Assembly (NCBI GenBank): GCA_036496805.1
Contig: DASXKN010000005.1
Coordinates: 62,001-126,000, forward strand
Reading direction: 5' to 3'
Source: SZAS-103 sp036496805
GTDB taxonomy: Bacteria; Pseudomonadota; Gammaproteobacteria; Xanthomonadales; Xanthomonadaceae
DNA: 64,000 nt
Positions 17,374 through 25,870 of this stretch are shown here, one piece after another. Made by a program: the position numbers and the translations under genes. A model generated the notes under the pieces. The model saw nothing but the letters and a program-made list of their open reading frames with translations, was not told where the DNA came from and did not search any database. Positions within the stretch are counted from its first letter, which is position 1; every line of letters starts with the position of its first letter.

Positions 17374-18633
17374 TCAGATCGTGTCGAGGAAGGCGAGGAT
17401 CTGTTGTCGCTGCTGTTCCTGCAGGTGCAGGTAGGCGTCGCGCGAGCGGCGCGCGTCGCCGTCGTGCAGGCGGATGGCATCGTCGATCGTCGCGGCGCGA
17501 CCGTCGTGCAACCAGGGCGCACTCGCGCGCAATCCCCACAGCGGCGCGGTCCTGATCTGGCGGCCGGCGGCCTGGTTCTGGACGATGCCGTCGCCGAGCG
17601 AACCCATGTCGTGCAGCAACAGGTCCGACCACAGGTGCACGGGCTTCCGGTCGAGCGCGGCGATGGCGTTCGGACCGGTCTGCATCACCGGCGTGTGGCA
17701 GCCCGAACAGCCGGCGCTGTCGAACAGGCGACGGCCCCGGTCGGCCGCCGGATTCGATGGCGTCGGCGGTGGCGGCGCGAGATAGCGCATGAAATCGGCG
17801 AGCGCATCGATGTCGCTGCGGCCGGTCTTCGGATCGACCACGTCCTCGGGATCGGCGACCTTGTCGTACTGCGCGAGCCTGGCCTGGTTGCCGTTGGGCG
17901 CGTTCTCGGTCGGGAAGAAGCGGTTGGTGATGCCCATCTCGTTGAGGTAGGCATCGCCCGCGAACGCGAGCAGGGTCGCCTGCTGCGCCTTCCAGCCGAA
18001 GCGGCCGACGCGGGTCTTGCCGGTGGTCACGTCGGCCACCATCGAGGCGGTGCCGTGCAGGCCCTGCTGTTGCCCGCGCGTGATGTTGGCGAGGATCGCC
18101 TTGTCGGGGATCGCTTCCATCAGGCCCATGCCGAACAGCGGCGTGGTCTGGCGGTGCGCGACCACGTTCGCGGTCGACGGCACGACTTCGCGCGCGCCGG
18201 CGGCGATCGCCTTGTCCTGCAGCAGGGTGCCGCCGAGATTCGTCAGCGGATCGAAGGTGCCGTTCACCGTGCGGCCGAACCGCGTGACCACGATGTTCGA
18301 TGCGCCGCCGATCGCGGGACGCGAATGGCAGGCCGCGCACGAGGTGTTGTTGTAGATCGGGCCGAGTCCGCTCCTGACGGTTTCGACATTCCTGAACTCG
18401 TCGAGTCCGGCCGCGAACGCCTTGATCTCGACGGGCGTCAGGCCGGGCAGGGGCGCGCCGAACGCGGGTGGCGGCGGCGCCTGCACATGCGAGGCATCGG
18501 GATGATGTCGCTGCGCGGGGTACTGGCCGGCGGCGATCCGCGTCTGCGCGGATGCGTGGCCCGCCGCGAGCAGCACGACGACGAGCGTCGCCAGCCGGGT
18601 GCGGCGGTTCGTGGTGACGATTCGCGCGCCCAT
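17374..18633 (-). CDS. Secreted di-haem oxidoreductase family protein (DHOR-like)
   Basis: A 419-residue periplasmic c-type cytochrome. A signal peptide ends at HASAQ (about residue 30). Two haem-binding motifs are visible: CAACH at 99-103 and CSGCH at 309-313. Phrases such as FGMGLMEAIPD and PLWGLRASAPWLHDGRA match the di-haem oxidoreductase family (PF06537-like) related to cytochrome c peroxidases. The electron donor and substrate are unknown. The ATG at 18633 is one base after the stop of the Spy-like gene, so it is co-transcribed with it. The much longer open frame upstream is antisense-type low-complexity sequence and is rejected. Confidence 0.87.
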   Translation of the reverse strand: MGARIVTTNRRTRLATLVVVLLAAGHASAQTRIAAGQYPAQRHHPDASHVQAPPPPAFGAPLPGLTPVEIKAFAAGLDEFRNVETVRSGLGPIYNNTSCAACHSRPAIGGASNIVVTRFGRTVNGTFDPLTNLGGTLLQDKAIAAGAREVVPSTANVVAHRQTTPLFGMGLMEAIPDKAILANITRGQQQGLHGTASMVADVTTGKTRVGRFGWKAQQATLLAFAGDAYLNEMGITNRFFPTENAPNGNQARLAQYDKVADPEDVVDPKTGRSDIDALADFMRYLAPPPPTPSNPAADRGRRLFDSAGCSGCHTPVMQTGPNAIAALDRKPVHLWSDLLLHDMGSLGDGIVQNQAAGRQIRTAPLWGLRASAPWLHDGRAATIDDAIRLHDGDARRSRDAYLHLQEQQRQQILAFLDTI

Positions 18634-18634
18634 G

Positions 18635-19246
18635 TCAGCCTCCGTTCTGCGCGGGTTGGCCGTATCCGCCACCACCCGGAGGCGGCGGACGATCGCCGTC
18701 GTCGCTCGGCGGTGGCGGCGGCATGTCCTGACCACCTTGGCCTCCCGGCGGCGGCGGACGCCGGCCCTGGTTATCGGGACCGTAGCCACCGGGCCCGCCC
18801 ATGCCAGGACCACCACGCATGCCCATGCCGGGTCCGCCACCGTTTCCACCAGGACCGATCCCACCAGGAGCGTTCCCACCGGGGCCTCCCATGCCTTGCC
18901 CAACCTGCGGGCCACGACCGCCGAAACCTCCGGGCGGCGGCGGGCGATGGGTCGCATGCCACTGCTCGAAGCGCGCGAGCTGTTCGGGCGTGAGCACCCT
19001 GGCAAGGCTGTCGCGGGCCTGCTTCTCCAGCGCGTCCTGCTTGCCGCGCATGGCCTCGTGCAGGGCCATCATCGCGGCATGGTGCTGTTCGAGGATCTTC
19101 TCGACGGGCGCACGCTGGGAATCCTTGAGGCCGACCGCCGCCGCGATCTCGTCCATCGGCGGACCCCTTGGCGGCATGCGGTCCTGCGCGACGGCTGCCT
19201 GGATGGCCAGGCAGAGCAGGGTGCAACACATCAGGCGACGGATCAT
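18635..19246 (-). CDS. Spy/CpxP-like periplasmic protein with Pro/Gly-rich tail
   Basis: A 203-residue secreted protein. A signal peptide covers residues 1-20 (cleavage near AVAQ). A helical segment follows (about 30-98) with LTPEQ at 85-89, the LTxxQ motif of Spy/CpxP chaperones and metal sensors. From residue 101 to the end the chain is almost entirely Pro and Gly (RPPPPGGFGGRG, then GGPGG and GMGMRGG runs), which is not part of ordinary Spy. It is first in an operon with the di-haem protein (1-bp gap) and divergent from a BaeSR-like system, which controls spy in E. coli. Role in envelope stress is inferred. Confidence 0.8.
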   Translation of the reverse strand: MIRRLMCCTLLCLAIQAAVAQDRMPPRGPPMDEIAAAVGLKDSQRAPVEKILEQHHAAMMALHEAMRGKQDALEKQARDSLARVLTPEQLARFEQWHATHRPPPPGGFGGRGPQVGQGMGGPGGNAPGGIGPGGNGGGPGMGMRGGPGMGGPGGYGPDNQGRRPPPPGGQGGQDMPPPPPSDDGDRPPPPGGGGYGQPAQNGG

Positions 19247-19313
19247 GGCGGTTCTCCTTGTGGAAGCCGGTGGATGGCGGTAGAGGAGAAAGCTAGGGAA
19301 CGACTGCGCAGCG

Positions 19314-19329
19314 ACGATGGAGCCATCGT
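19314..19329. promoter_or_regulatory. Palindrome between the Spy-like operon and baeSR-like genes
   Basis: ACGATGG-AG-CCATCGT is a perfect 7-bp palindrome in the 185-bp divergent intergenic region. Its position between a response-regulator operon and its likely target suggests an operator. The binding protein is not known. Confidence 0.35.
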
Positions 19330-19431
19330 GGAGAAACGAAGGATTTCGCGCCCGGCTGCGTCCACAACGGGGCCTCGCCGGCTAATGTAGGCGCCGACCT
19401 CCTTGCGCGTCCGCGTGCGTACCATCCGTCC

Positions 19432-21237
19432 ATGGGTATCCGCCTCCGTCTCTGGCAGCGCCTGTTCATCGCCTTCGCGGGGCTGAGCATCCTCGCGCTG
19501 GCGACGTTCGCGGTGCTGCAGCAGCAGGGCTTGCGCAGCGGCTTCCTCGATTACCTCAATCGCCTGAGCATGGAACGCGTGGCCGAGGGCGCGACGCGAC
19601 TGGGCCAGCGCTACGACGCCACCGGCAACTGGGATTTCGTCCGCGACCGGCCCGGCGAATTCATGCGCATCATCGGGCTGCCGCCACCGGAACCGGCTCG
19701 ACCGCAACCCGGTGGACGTGGCGGCGCCGGCGGTGCACCGGAGATGCAGGATCCACCGCCTGATCGCGGGCCTCCGGATGCCGGGCCGCCCGACCGCAGG
19801 CCGCCACCTCCCGGAGCATGGCCGCCGCCACCGCGTGGTGGGCCGCGGGGCGGACCTCCACCGTTCGCACGTGGTCGCGACCTGCCGCCGCCACCGGATG
19901 CAGGCCCTGATGCGGTGCCCGCCGACAATTCGCAGCCAGCAGCGATCCCGGCGTCTGTCGACTCATCGGCTGCGCCATCGCCCTCATCGGCTTCCGACGA
20001 GTCCATCGCTGTTCATGACGATTCGCGCGCGCGCGATCAGGCATCTTCTCGCATCGCTTCACCGGCATCGGCATCGGATCGGGACTTCGTTCCACCCATG
20101 CCCGAACGCGAACCTCCGCCACCGCGTCCCGCCGGCCCGCTCGACCTCGCCGCGCGCCTGCTGCTGGTCGACGCCAGCGACCGCTACGTGGTCGGCAATC
20201 CCGAAGTGCCGGAAGACTCGCCCTTCGTGCCGGTGATGAGCCACGGCACGTTGGTGGGACGGCTGCTGCTCGCGCCGATGCCGAAGCTGCGCGGCGACCT
20301 CGACCTGTCGTTCGCGCAGACCCAGCTCCGCCACGCGCTGCAGATGGCCGGCGCGGTGTTGCTCGGCGCGCTGGTCGCAGCGTGGCTGCTCGCGCGCTGG
20401 TTGCTCGAGCCGATCCGTGCGCTCGGCACTGGCACGCGCGCACTGGTCGCCGGTCGCTTCGCGGCGCGCATCCCCGCCACGCGCAACGACGAACTCGGCG
20501 CGCTCGCCGGCGACTTCAACCAGCTCGCCGCCGCGCTCGAACGCAACCAGGACGCGCGCCGCCGCTGGGGCGCCGACATCGCCCACGAACTGCGAACGCC
20601 GATCGGCATCCTGCGCGGCGAGATCCAGGCGCTGCAGGACGGCATCCGCCCGGTCGGGCGCGAGACGCTGGCTTCGCTGCAGGGCGAATGCGATCGCCTC
20701 GCCGCGCTCGTCGAGGATCTCTACCAGCTCGCGCTGTCGGACGTGAGCGCGCTCGCGTACCGGATGGAAGCGGTCGACCTCTACGACCTGCTGCGCGAAG
20801 TCGTCGCCGCGCACGCGGGCGCGATGCACGATGCCGGGCTCGAACTGGCGCTCGATGCCTCGCCGCTGACCAACCTGCCGGTGCAGGGCGACGCGCAGCG
20901 ATTGATGCAGTTGTTCGGCAACCTGCTGCGCAACAGCCTGCGTTACACGCATGCGCCCGGGCGCGTGCGGATCGCCGCACGCTGCGTCGGCGGCGATGTC
21001 CTGGTCGAAGTGGAGGACACCGCGCCAGGCGTGCCGGCCGAAGCGCTGGCACACCTGTTCGATCGCCTGTACCGCGTGGAATCCTCGCGCAGCCGCGAGT
21101 TTGGCGGCGCTGGTCTTGGCCTCGCGATCAGCCGCAACATCGCGCAGGCGCACGGTGGCCAGATCGTCGCCGCGGCCTCGGCGATGGGCGGCCTGTGCGT
21201 GAGCCTGCGCCTGCCGCTGGCGGAGGATGCATCGTGA
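19432..21237 (+). CDS. BaeS-like sensor histidine kinase with Pro-rich periplasmic insert
   Basis: A 601-residue two-component kinase, longer than typical BaeS (about 470). The first helix is at 9-30. The periplasmic region carries a Pro/Gly-rich, then Ser/Ala-rich insert at about 84-237. The second helix (about 305-325) leads to HAMP (about 326-375). The phosphorylated His is H385 in IAHELRTPIG. The C-terminal ATPase domain shows the N-box FGNLLRNSLRYTHAPGR and the G-box GGAGLGLAI. Its stop overlaps the GTG of the response regulator. It is divergent from a Spy-like gene, which supports a BaeS role. The signal sensed is not known; the insert parallels the Pro/Gly tail of the Spy-like protein. 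Confidence 0.9.
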   Translation: MGIRLRLWQRLFIAFAGLSILALATFAVLQQQGLRSGFLDYLNRLSMERVAEGATRLGQRYDATGNWDFVRDRPGEFMRIIGLPPPEPARPQPGGRGGAGGAPEMQDPPPDRGPPDAGPPDRRPPPPGAWPPPPRGGPRGGPPPFARGRDLPPPPDAGPDAVPADNSQPAAIPASVDSSAAPSPSSASDESIAVHDDSRARDQASSRIASPASASDRDFVPPMPEREPPPPRPAGPLDLAARLLLVDASDRYVVGNPEVPEDSPFVPVMSHGTLVGRLLLAPMPKLRGDLDLSFAQTQLRHALQMAGAVLLGALVAAWLLARWLLEPIRALGTGTRALVAGRFAARIPATRNDELGALAGDFNQLAAALERNQDARRRWGADIAHELRTPIGILRGEIQALQDGIRPVGRETLASLQGECDRLAALVEDLYQLALSDVSALAYRMEAVDLYDLLREVVAAHAGAMHDAGLELALDASPLTNLPVQGDAQRLMQLFGNLLRNSLRYTHAPGRVRIAARCVGGDVLVEVEDTAPGVPAEALAHLFDRLYRVESSRSREFGGAGLGLAISRNIAQAHGGQIVAAASAMGGLCVSLRLPLAEDAS

Positions 21238-21932
21238 ATGTCACCGCGCACGTGCTGATCGTCGAGGACGAGGCCAAGCTCGCCTCGTTGCTGCGCGACT
21301 ACCTGCAGGCTTCGTCGTATCGCACGACCGTGTTCGCCGAAGGCAACGGCGTGGTGGCGTGGGTGCGCGAGCATGCGCCTGACGCGATCCTGCTCGACCT
21401 GATGCTGCCGGGCGTCGACGGCCTGACGATCTGTCGCGAGATCCGCGCCTTCTCGAACGTGCCGATCCTGATGGTCACCGCGCGCGTGGAGGAAATCGAC
21501 CGCCTGCTCGGCCTGGAGCTCGGCGCCGACGACTACATCTGCAAGCCCTACAGTCCGCGCGAGGTGGTGGCGCGGGTGAAGGCCGTGCTGCGGCGGACGC
21601 AGGCGGAAAAGCAGGGCGCGTCCTCGCCGCTCGAATTCGACGACGACCGCCAGCAGGCGCGCCTGCACGGCAAGCCGCTGCCGCTGACGCCGGTCGAACT
21701 GCGCCTGCTGCGCGCACTTGCCGCACGTCCCGGCCGCGTACTGTCGCGCAGCCAGTTGATCGACGCCCTCTACCTCGACCATCGCGTCGTCAGCGACCGC
21801 ACCGTGGACAGCCACGTCAAGAATTTGCGCAGGAAGATCGCCGAGGCCTGCGATCGCAGCGATCCGGTCAGCTCGATCTATGGGCTGGGGTACAAGCTGG
21901 AGTGGGAGACGGACGAGCGACGCGACCTTTGA
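21234..21932 (+). CDS. OmpR-family response regulator (BaeR-like)
   Basis: A 232-residue regulator with a receiver domain (about 1-120) and a winged-helix DNA-binding domain (about 135-228). The phospho-acceptor is D55 (ILLDLMLPG), with acidic pocket EDE at 11-13 and the conserved Lys in DDYICKPYSPRE. The C-terminal domain has LTPVELRLLRALA and RTVDSHVKNLRRK. The start is GTG at 21234, whose bases overlap the kinase stop (GTGA), giving translational coupling. The kinase gene is directly upstream. The start in another frame (ATG at 21238) is excluded. The probable target is the divergent Spy-like operon. Confidence 0.93.
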   Translation: MNVTAHVLIVEDEAKLASLLRDYLQASSYRTTVFAEGNGVVAWVREHAPDAILLDLMLPGVDGLTICREIRAFSNVPILMVTARVEEIDRLLGLELGADDYICKPYSPREVVARVKAVLRRTQAEKQGASSPLEFDDDRQQARLHGKPLPLTPVELRLLRALAARPGRVLSRSQLIDALYLDHRVVSDRTVDSHVKNLRRKIAEACDRSDPVSSIYGLGYKLEWETDERRDL

Positions 21933-21950
21933 AGGAGTTGCTTCCACCCC

Positions 21951-21974
21951 TCATCCCCGCGAAGGCGGGGATCC
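21951..21974. repeat. REP-like hairpin between convergent genes
   Basis: CCCCGC-GAAG-GCGGGG within the sequence TCATCCCCGCGAAGG onward is a dispersed short palindrome known from many related genomes. It sits between the response regulator and the last beta-helix gene and may act as a bidirectional end signal. Confidence 0.55.
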
Positions 21975-22007
21975 ACGATGATCGAATTCGCCATCGCGCC
22001 GACGGCC

Positions 22008-22892
22008 TCAATGCTTTTCGTCGTTGTGTCCCGCGTTGAAGCATGTGACGAGGAAGGTCGCGAAGCCGTCGATGATGTTGTACCGCGCGCGGTCCGTGGC
22101 GCTGGCGCAGCTGATGCCGACGCTGCCGGTGCTGCCGTCGCCAGACAGATCGTTGTTGCGTACTGCTCCGCGTCCGTTCGTGGAATGCAGGTACACAGCC
22201 GTGGCCTTCCCAGTGCCGTCGGCGTGCAGGCCCTTCACGCGGTTGCCGTCGACGCTGACGCTTCCCGTGCTCGCGCCGGTGAAGTCAGTGTAGATGCCGA
22301 TGGTGGCGCCGTTGCCGCCAGTGGTCGCCACCAGGCCCGCGACGGTGTTGTCCAGTACGTCGACCGAGCCAGCGGTGCGGATGCCGTAGAGGCTGCCCGC
22401 TGCGCCGGCAGCCGATCCGGTGGCGAACACGTCGTTGTGCTGCACGCGCGAGCCGTCGCCCTCGACGTTGATGCCCACGAGCAGGTTCGCAGCCAGGTGA
22501 TTGCCCTCGACCCGATGGCCACCACCGACGCCGGTCGTGGTCAAGGCGATCCCGGTGCTGAATCCGCTCACCCGGCAACGCCTGATCTCGGTATGGAGCG
22601 TGTCGCTGGCGGAAATCCCGGTGGCCAGCGAGGAGATACCTGCGGCGGACCCGTCGATGCCGAAATCGTTGCAGTCCAGGACGACGTCGTTGGCGGTGAC
22701 GGTGATGGCGCTGCCGCTGGCGATGGAGGTCGCCAGGTCCTGTTTCACGCACCAGGTGCCCGGCGTGGAGATCGTCGCAGGCAGCGAGGCCACCGTGCCC
22801 GTGCAGGCGTCGTAATTCTGCGCGGCGCGTGCATGGCCGGGCCACGCGCATGCCGCGAGCGGGACGAGCAGCAGGATGGCAAGGGTGCGCAT
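22008..22892 (-). CDS. Secreted right-handed beta-helix protein, paralogue 4
   Basis: A 294-residue secreted protein, last of a four-gene tandem family. The signal peptide ends PGHARA. The body is a run of short beta units with Asn and Gly turns, as in parallel beta-helix proteins. Six family cysteines are kept: DACTG, TWCVK, LDCND, RRCRV, ISCAS and VTCFN. The C-terminus CFNAGHNDEKH deviates from CGDAGDND of the others. The ATG at 22892 follows GGGAG at 6 nt. Alternatives are ATG at 22898 and at 22946; the latter overlaps the upstream stop and would add 18 residues before the leader. No catalytic motif is seen; carbohydrate binding or cell-surface roles are guesses. Confidence 0.8.
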   Translation of the reverse strand: MRTLAILLLVPLAACAWPGHARAAQNYDACTGTVASLPATISTPGTWCVKQDLATSIASGSAITVTANDVVLDCNDFGIDGSAAGISSLATGISASDTLHTEIRRCRVSGFSTGIALTTTGVGGGHRVEGNHLAANLLVGINVEGDGSRVQHNDVFATGSAAGAAGSLYGIRTAGSVDVLDNTVAGLVATTGGNGATIGIYTDFTGASTGSVSVDGNRVKGLHADGTGKATAVYLHSTNGRGAVRNNDLSGDGSTGSVGISCASATDRARYNIIDGFATFLVTCFNAGHNDEKH

Positions 22893-22942
22893 GGGCATCT
22901 CCCGTTCGCGGGTTGCCGAGACTTCGGGCGAGGAGGGGACGT

Positions 22943-23809
22943 TCATGGCGTGACGTCGTTGTCGCCGGCGTCGCCGCAGAAGCTCAGCCCTGTCTCGAAA
23001 CCGGCGATCACGTTGTGGACCGCGCGGCTGTTGGCGCCGGTGCAAAGAATGCCGATTCCTCCTGCCGTGCCATTACCGAGCACGGTGTTGTCGCGGATCG
23101 TGATGCGGCCGGAGTTCTCGTTGTGGATCCCGTACATGTGCCCGTACAGTTGCGGCTCGAGGTTGGTGATGCTGTTGCCTGCGATGCTGCCGGAGGCATT
23201 GTTCAGCGTGTAGATGCCGTAGGCGGAGACATCCGTGTCGCCATTCGGAACCTCCATCGCCGTGACCAGGTTGTCGAGGATGTCGACCGACCAGGTCGTG
23301 TAGATCCCGTAGGTCTGGTTCGTAGAGCCGCCCAGCGACGATCCGCCGTTGATGCGGTTGTGGCGGACGACGGAACCGTCGCCGTCGACGCGGATGAGCG
23401 TCGCGATACGCCCCGTCACCCGGTTGTTCTCGACCACGTACCGGCCGCCGCTCGTGTTCGTGGTAGCCTCGAGGTCGATCGCGGCCTTGTTGAAATTGTC
23501 CAGGACGCAGTTCCGGACCGTGACGTCGAAATGGTCCTTCGCGTAGACCGCGCTTGGTGCCTGCGTCGCGGTGAACGTGTAGTCGTTGCAGTCGATCGTG
23601 ACCTTGTCGCTGGCGACCGTGATCGACGGCGTCAGTCCGCTGTTCGCGCCCAGGCCCGGGCTGAGGCACCAGGTGCCCGGTGTCGAGATCGTCGTGGGCA
23701 CACTGGTGATGAAGCCGGTGCAGCCGGCCGTACCCTGCGCGGCATGCGCCGGACGTGCCAGGGCCAGCATCGCCAGGAGCAGGAGGAGGAACGCTGATCG
23801 GAGTGTCAT
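22943..23809 (-). CDS. Secreted right-handed beta-helix protein, paralogue 3
   Basis: A 288-residue secreted protein. The leader MTLRSAFLLLLLAMLALA ends at HAAQ. It shares with its neighbours the phrases TISTPGTWCL and TIDCNDY and a C-terminal FCGDAGDND. The six family cysteines are all present. The body is Asn/Gly-rich beta repeats (for example VVENNRVTG, VRHNRING, ILDNLVT). It starts 28 bp after paralogue 2, supporting an operon. The ATG at 23809 has AAGG about 9 nt upstream. A longer frame upstream is low-complexity and overlaps paralogue 2, so it is rejected. Function unknown. Confidence 0.82.
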   Translation of the reverse strand: MTLRSAFLLLLLAMLALARPAHAAQGTAGCTGFITSVPTTISTPGTWCLSPGLGANSGLTPSITVASDKVTIDCNDYTFTATQAPSAVYAKDHFDVTVRNCVLDNFNKAAIDLEATTNTSGGRYVVENNRVTGRIATLIRVDGDGSVVRHNRINGGSSLGGSTNQTYGIYTTWSVDILDNLVTAMEVPNGDTDVSAYGIYTLNNASGSIAGNSITNLEPQLYGHMYGIHNENSGRITIRDNTVLGNGTAGGIGILCTGANSRAVHNVIAGFETGLSFCGDAGDNDVTP

Positions 23810-23837
23810 GTGCGTCGCCTTCGTGTTCGTGCCGGGC

Positions 23838-24764
23838 TTACGGCGAGATGTCGTTGCCGCCAGCATCCCCGCAGGTGTCGAGGGCGGTGGCGAATCCGAC
23901 GAAGACGTTGTCCATCGCGCGACCGCTGCCGCCGCTGCACGAGAAGCCGGTCGAGCCGGAACTGCCATTGCCCACCAGGGTGTTCCTGCGCGCGACCACG
24001 CGGCTCGATCCGGACCCCTGGATCCCGTACACCACGCCGGACCCATCGCCGGCCAGCCCGCTCACCTGGTTGTGCTCGACACGCGCGCCGAGCGGCGCGT
24101 TCACCGAGATGCCCGAAACCCCGAAGCCGCTGCCGGAAGCCGCCGCCACGCCGGCCACGGTGTTGTCCACGATGTCGACGGCTCCGTTCACCGCGATGCC
24201 GGCGACGGTGGAATGCAGGATCCGGTTGTGGCGGACGATCGGACCGCCCGAACCCACGTTGCTCAGCGAGATTCCCGTGTCGTTGTGGTCGATGACGTTG
24301 TCTTCGAGCAGCACGAAGAGGGGAACGGGCTTCCCGGCCGCGTTGGTCCAGACCATCTGGATGCCGGTGCTGAAGCCCTTGATGCTGCAGTTGCGCACGG
24401 TCAGGCCGGACACCGGGGCGTTGATGCCGTAGGTCGTCTGGCCCGGGTTGGGTGTTCCCTGCTGGATCACGAACCCGTTGCAGTCGATCGTGGTTTTGCT
24501 GTTCGAGATGACGTTGATCGCCTGGACGGGCGAGGAGCCGGGAGCGAACGTCACCGTGAGATTGCCCGTGAGGCAATAGGTGCCTCCGGGCGATACGCCG
24601 GTGATCGACGCCGGAAGGCTGGTGATGAAGCTCGTGCACGTGTCGGTGCTGCTCGCGGCCCGTGCAGGTCGCGCCCAGGCGAACAGCGCCAGCAGGCACA
24701 GCAGAGCAAGCCACCACGCGCGCGATCGGGTCGATGGGGCGGGATGGACGGCGATCTGGTTCAT
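23838..24764 (-). CDS. Secreted right-handed beta-helix protein, paralogue 2
   Basis: A 308-residue secreted protein, the longest of the four. The signal peptide includes WWLALLCLLALFAWARPARA after a charged N-terminus. Six cysteines match the family (DTCTS, TYCLT, IDCNG, RNCSI, FSCSG, DTCGD), and the C-terminus is CGDAGGNDISP. The beta-helix body has VLLEDNVIDHND, VRHNRIL and VVARRNTLVGN. The ATG at 24764 has AGGA and GGAGG upstream and lies 35 bp after the paralogue 1 stop. An upstream ATG at 24800 shares one base with that stop codon and is less likely. Function unknown. Confidence 0.82.
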   Translation of the reverse strand: MNQIAVHPAPSTRSRAWWLALLCLLALFAWARPARAASSTDTCTSFITSLPASITGVSPGGTYCLTGNLTVTFAPGSSPVQAINVISNSKTTIDCNGFVIQQGTPNPGQTTYGINAPVSGLTVRNCSIKGFSTGIQMVWTNAAGKPVPLFVLLEDNVIDHNDTGISLSNVGSGGPIVRHNRILHSTVAGIAVNGAVDIVDNTVAGVAAASGSGFGVSGISVNAPLGARVEHNQVSGLAGDGSGVVYGIQGSGSSRVVARRNTLVGNGSSGSTGFSCSGGSGRAMDNVFVGFATALDTCGDAGGNDISP

Positions 24765-24799
24765 GTTCCTGGAACCTCCGTTCGCGGATCGCGCACGCA

Positions 24800-25669
24800 T
24801 CAGTGGCTCGCGTCGTTGTCGCCCGCGTCGCCGCAGGTCACCCGGCCCGTGACGAAACCGTCGAGGATGTTGTCCTTGGCGCGCGCGGTCGACGCCGCGC
24901 AGGACACTCCGGTGTTGCTCGCGCCATTGCCGAACACGTCGTTGTCGCGCACGGCCCTGCGGCCGGTGCCGGCGACCTTGACGCCAACGGCCTTCCCGGT
25001 GCCGTCGCTGACCATCCCGCGAAGGCGGTTCGTGTCGATGGTCCCGGCCGAACTGGCGGCCGAATAGACGCCGTAGGCATTGCCGTTGGCGCCGACGTGT
25101 CCGAGCACGCCCATGACCGTGTTGTCGTAGACGCCGACCGACTCGTTCGTGTAGATGCCGTAGGTGCTCGTGGTGCCGGCAACGGTCGATCCGCCCGTGT
25201 CGAAGACGAGGTTGTCGCGCACGATCGAATCGTCGCCCGAGACACGGATGCCGGTCACCGTGCTGCCTTCGAGGTGGTTGTCCTCGACCAGGTGCCCGCC
25301 GCCGCTGGTGCCGCTGCTGGAGGACAGGTAGATCCCGTGCTCGAAGCCCTGGATGTTGCAGTGGCGGATCGTGGTGTTGAAGTGGTTGTTCGAGTAGATC
25401 GCGATGCCCGTGGTCGCCGCTCCGCCGGTTTCGCTGATCTCGAAGTTGTTGCAGTCGAGGGTGACGTCGTCAGTGGCGATCGTGATGGCGTGGGTCGATG
25501 CCGAGGTGGCCAGGTTGCCCTTGAGGCACCAGTTGCCGGCCGTGCTGATGGTCTTGGGCAGCGCGGTCACCGTGTTCGTGCAGGTCGCGTAGCTTTCGGC
25601 GGCGCGAGCCGCATGCATCCAGCCCATGACAGCGATGAGGGCGAGCAACGCGAAAAGAATCGAGCGCAT
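24800..25669 (-). CDS. Secreted right-handed beta-helix protein, paralogue 1 (first of four)
   Basis: A 289-residue secreted protein. Signal peptide MRSILFALLALIAVMGWMHA ends at RAAE. The N-terminal block has ATCTN and NWCLKGNL; the core has LDCNNF and IRHCNI; the C-terminal block has VSCAAS and VTCGDAGDNDASH. These are the six Cys positions shared by all four paralogues. Repeats such as VEDNHLEG, VRDNLVF and VYDNTVMG suit a parallel beta-helix. The ATG at 25669 has AGGAG about 10 nt upstream. A promoter-like sequence lies at 25752-25780, so this gene probably leads a four-gene transcript. Function unknown. Confidence 0.82.
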   Translation of the reverse strand: MRSILFALLALIAVMGWMHAARAAESYATCTNTVTALPKTISTAGNWCLKGNLATSASTHAITIATDDVTLDCNNFEISETGGAATTGIAIYSNNHFNTTIRHCNIQGFEHGIYLSSSSGTSGGGHLVEDNHLEGSTVTGIRVSGDDSIVRDNLVFDTGGSTVAGTTSTYGIYTNESVGVYDNTVMGVLGHVGANGNAYGVYSAASSAGTIDTNRLRGMVSDGTGKAVGVKVAGTGRRAVRDNDVFGNGASNTGVSCAASTARAKDNILDGFVTGRVTCGDAGDNDASH

Positions 25670-25751
25670 GAGCGATTCGCTCCTGAAGCGGCATGTTCCT
25701 GCCGACGCCTGTGGCGAATCAACCGTGTGGCAATGCTGCACAGGCTTTTTA

Positions 25752-25780
25752 ACTAGAGCACAAGCGTTGCAGCAGTTCAA
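25752..25780 (-). promoter_or_regulatory. Promoter-like sequence for the beta-helix operon
   Basis: On the minus strand, TTGAAC is separated by 17 bases from TCTAGT, close to sigma-70 -35 and -10 elements, about 80 bp upstream of the first beta-helix ATG. The leader between contains a 7-bp inverted repeat (GCCTGTG / CACAGGC). Confidence 0.5.
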
Positions 25781-25870
25781 GCAGTTCCCGCGAATGATAT
25801 TGTTTCGATGCCCGCGGCCGTTCCGCGGAGTCGAACGCGAAAGCCGACCATGGTTTCGTTCGTGCGACGC

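Noticed and set aside
18635..19005. N-terminal extension of the di-haem protein through the Spy-like gene
   Set aside because: The extension is low-complexity, antisense-like and lacks a signal peptide; ATG 18633 gives a clean leader and a 1-bp gap to the upstream stop.
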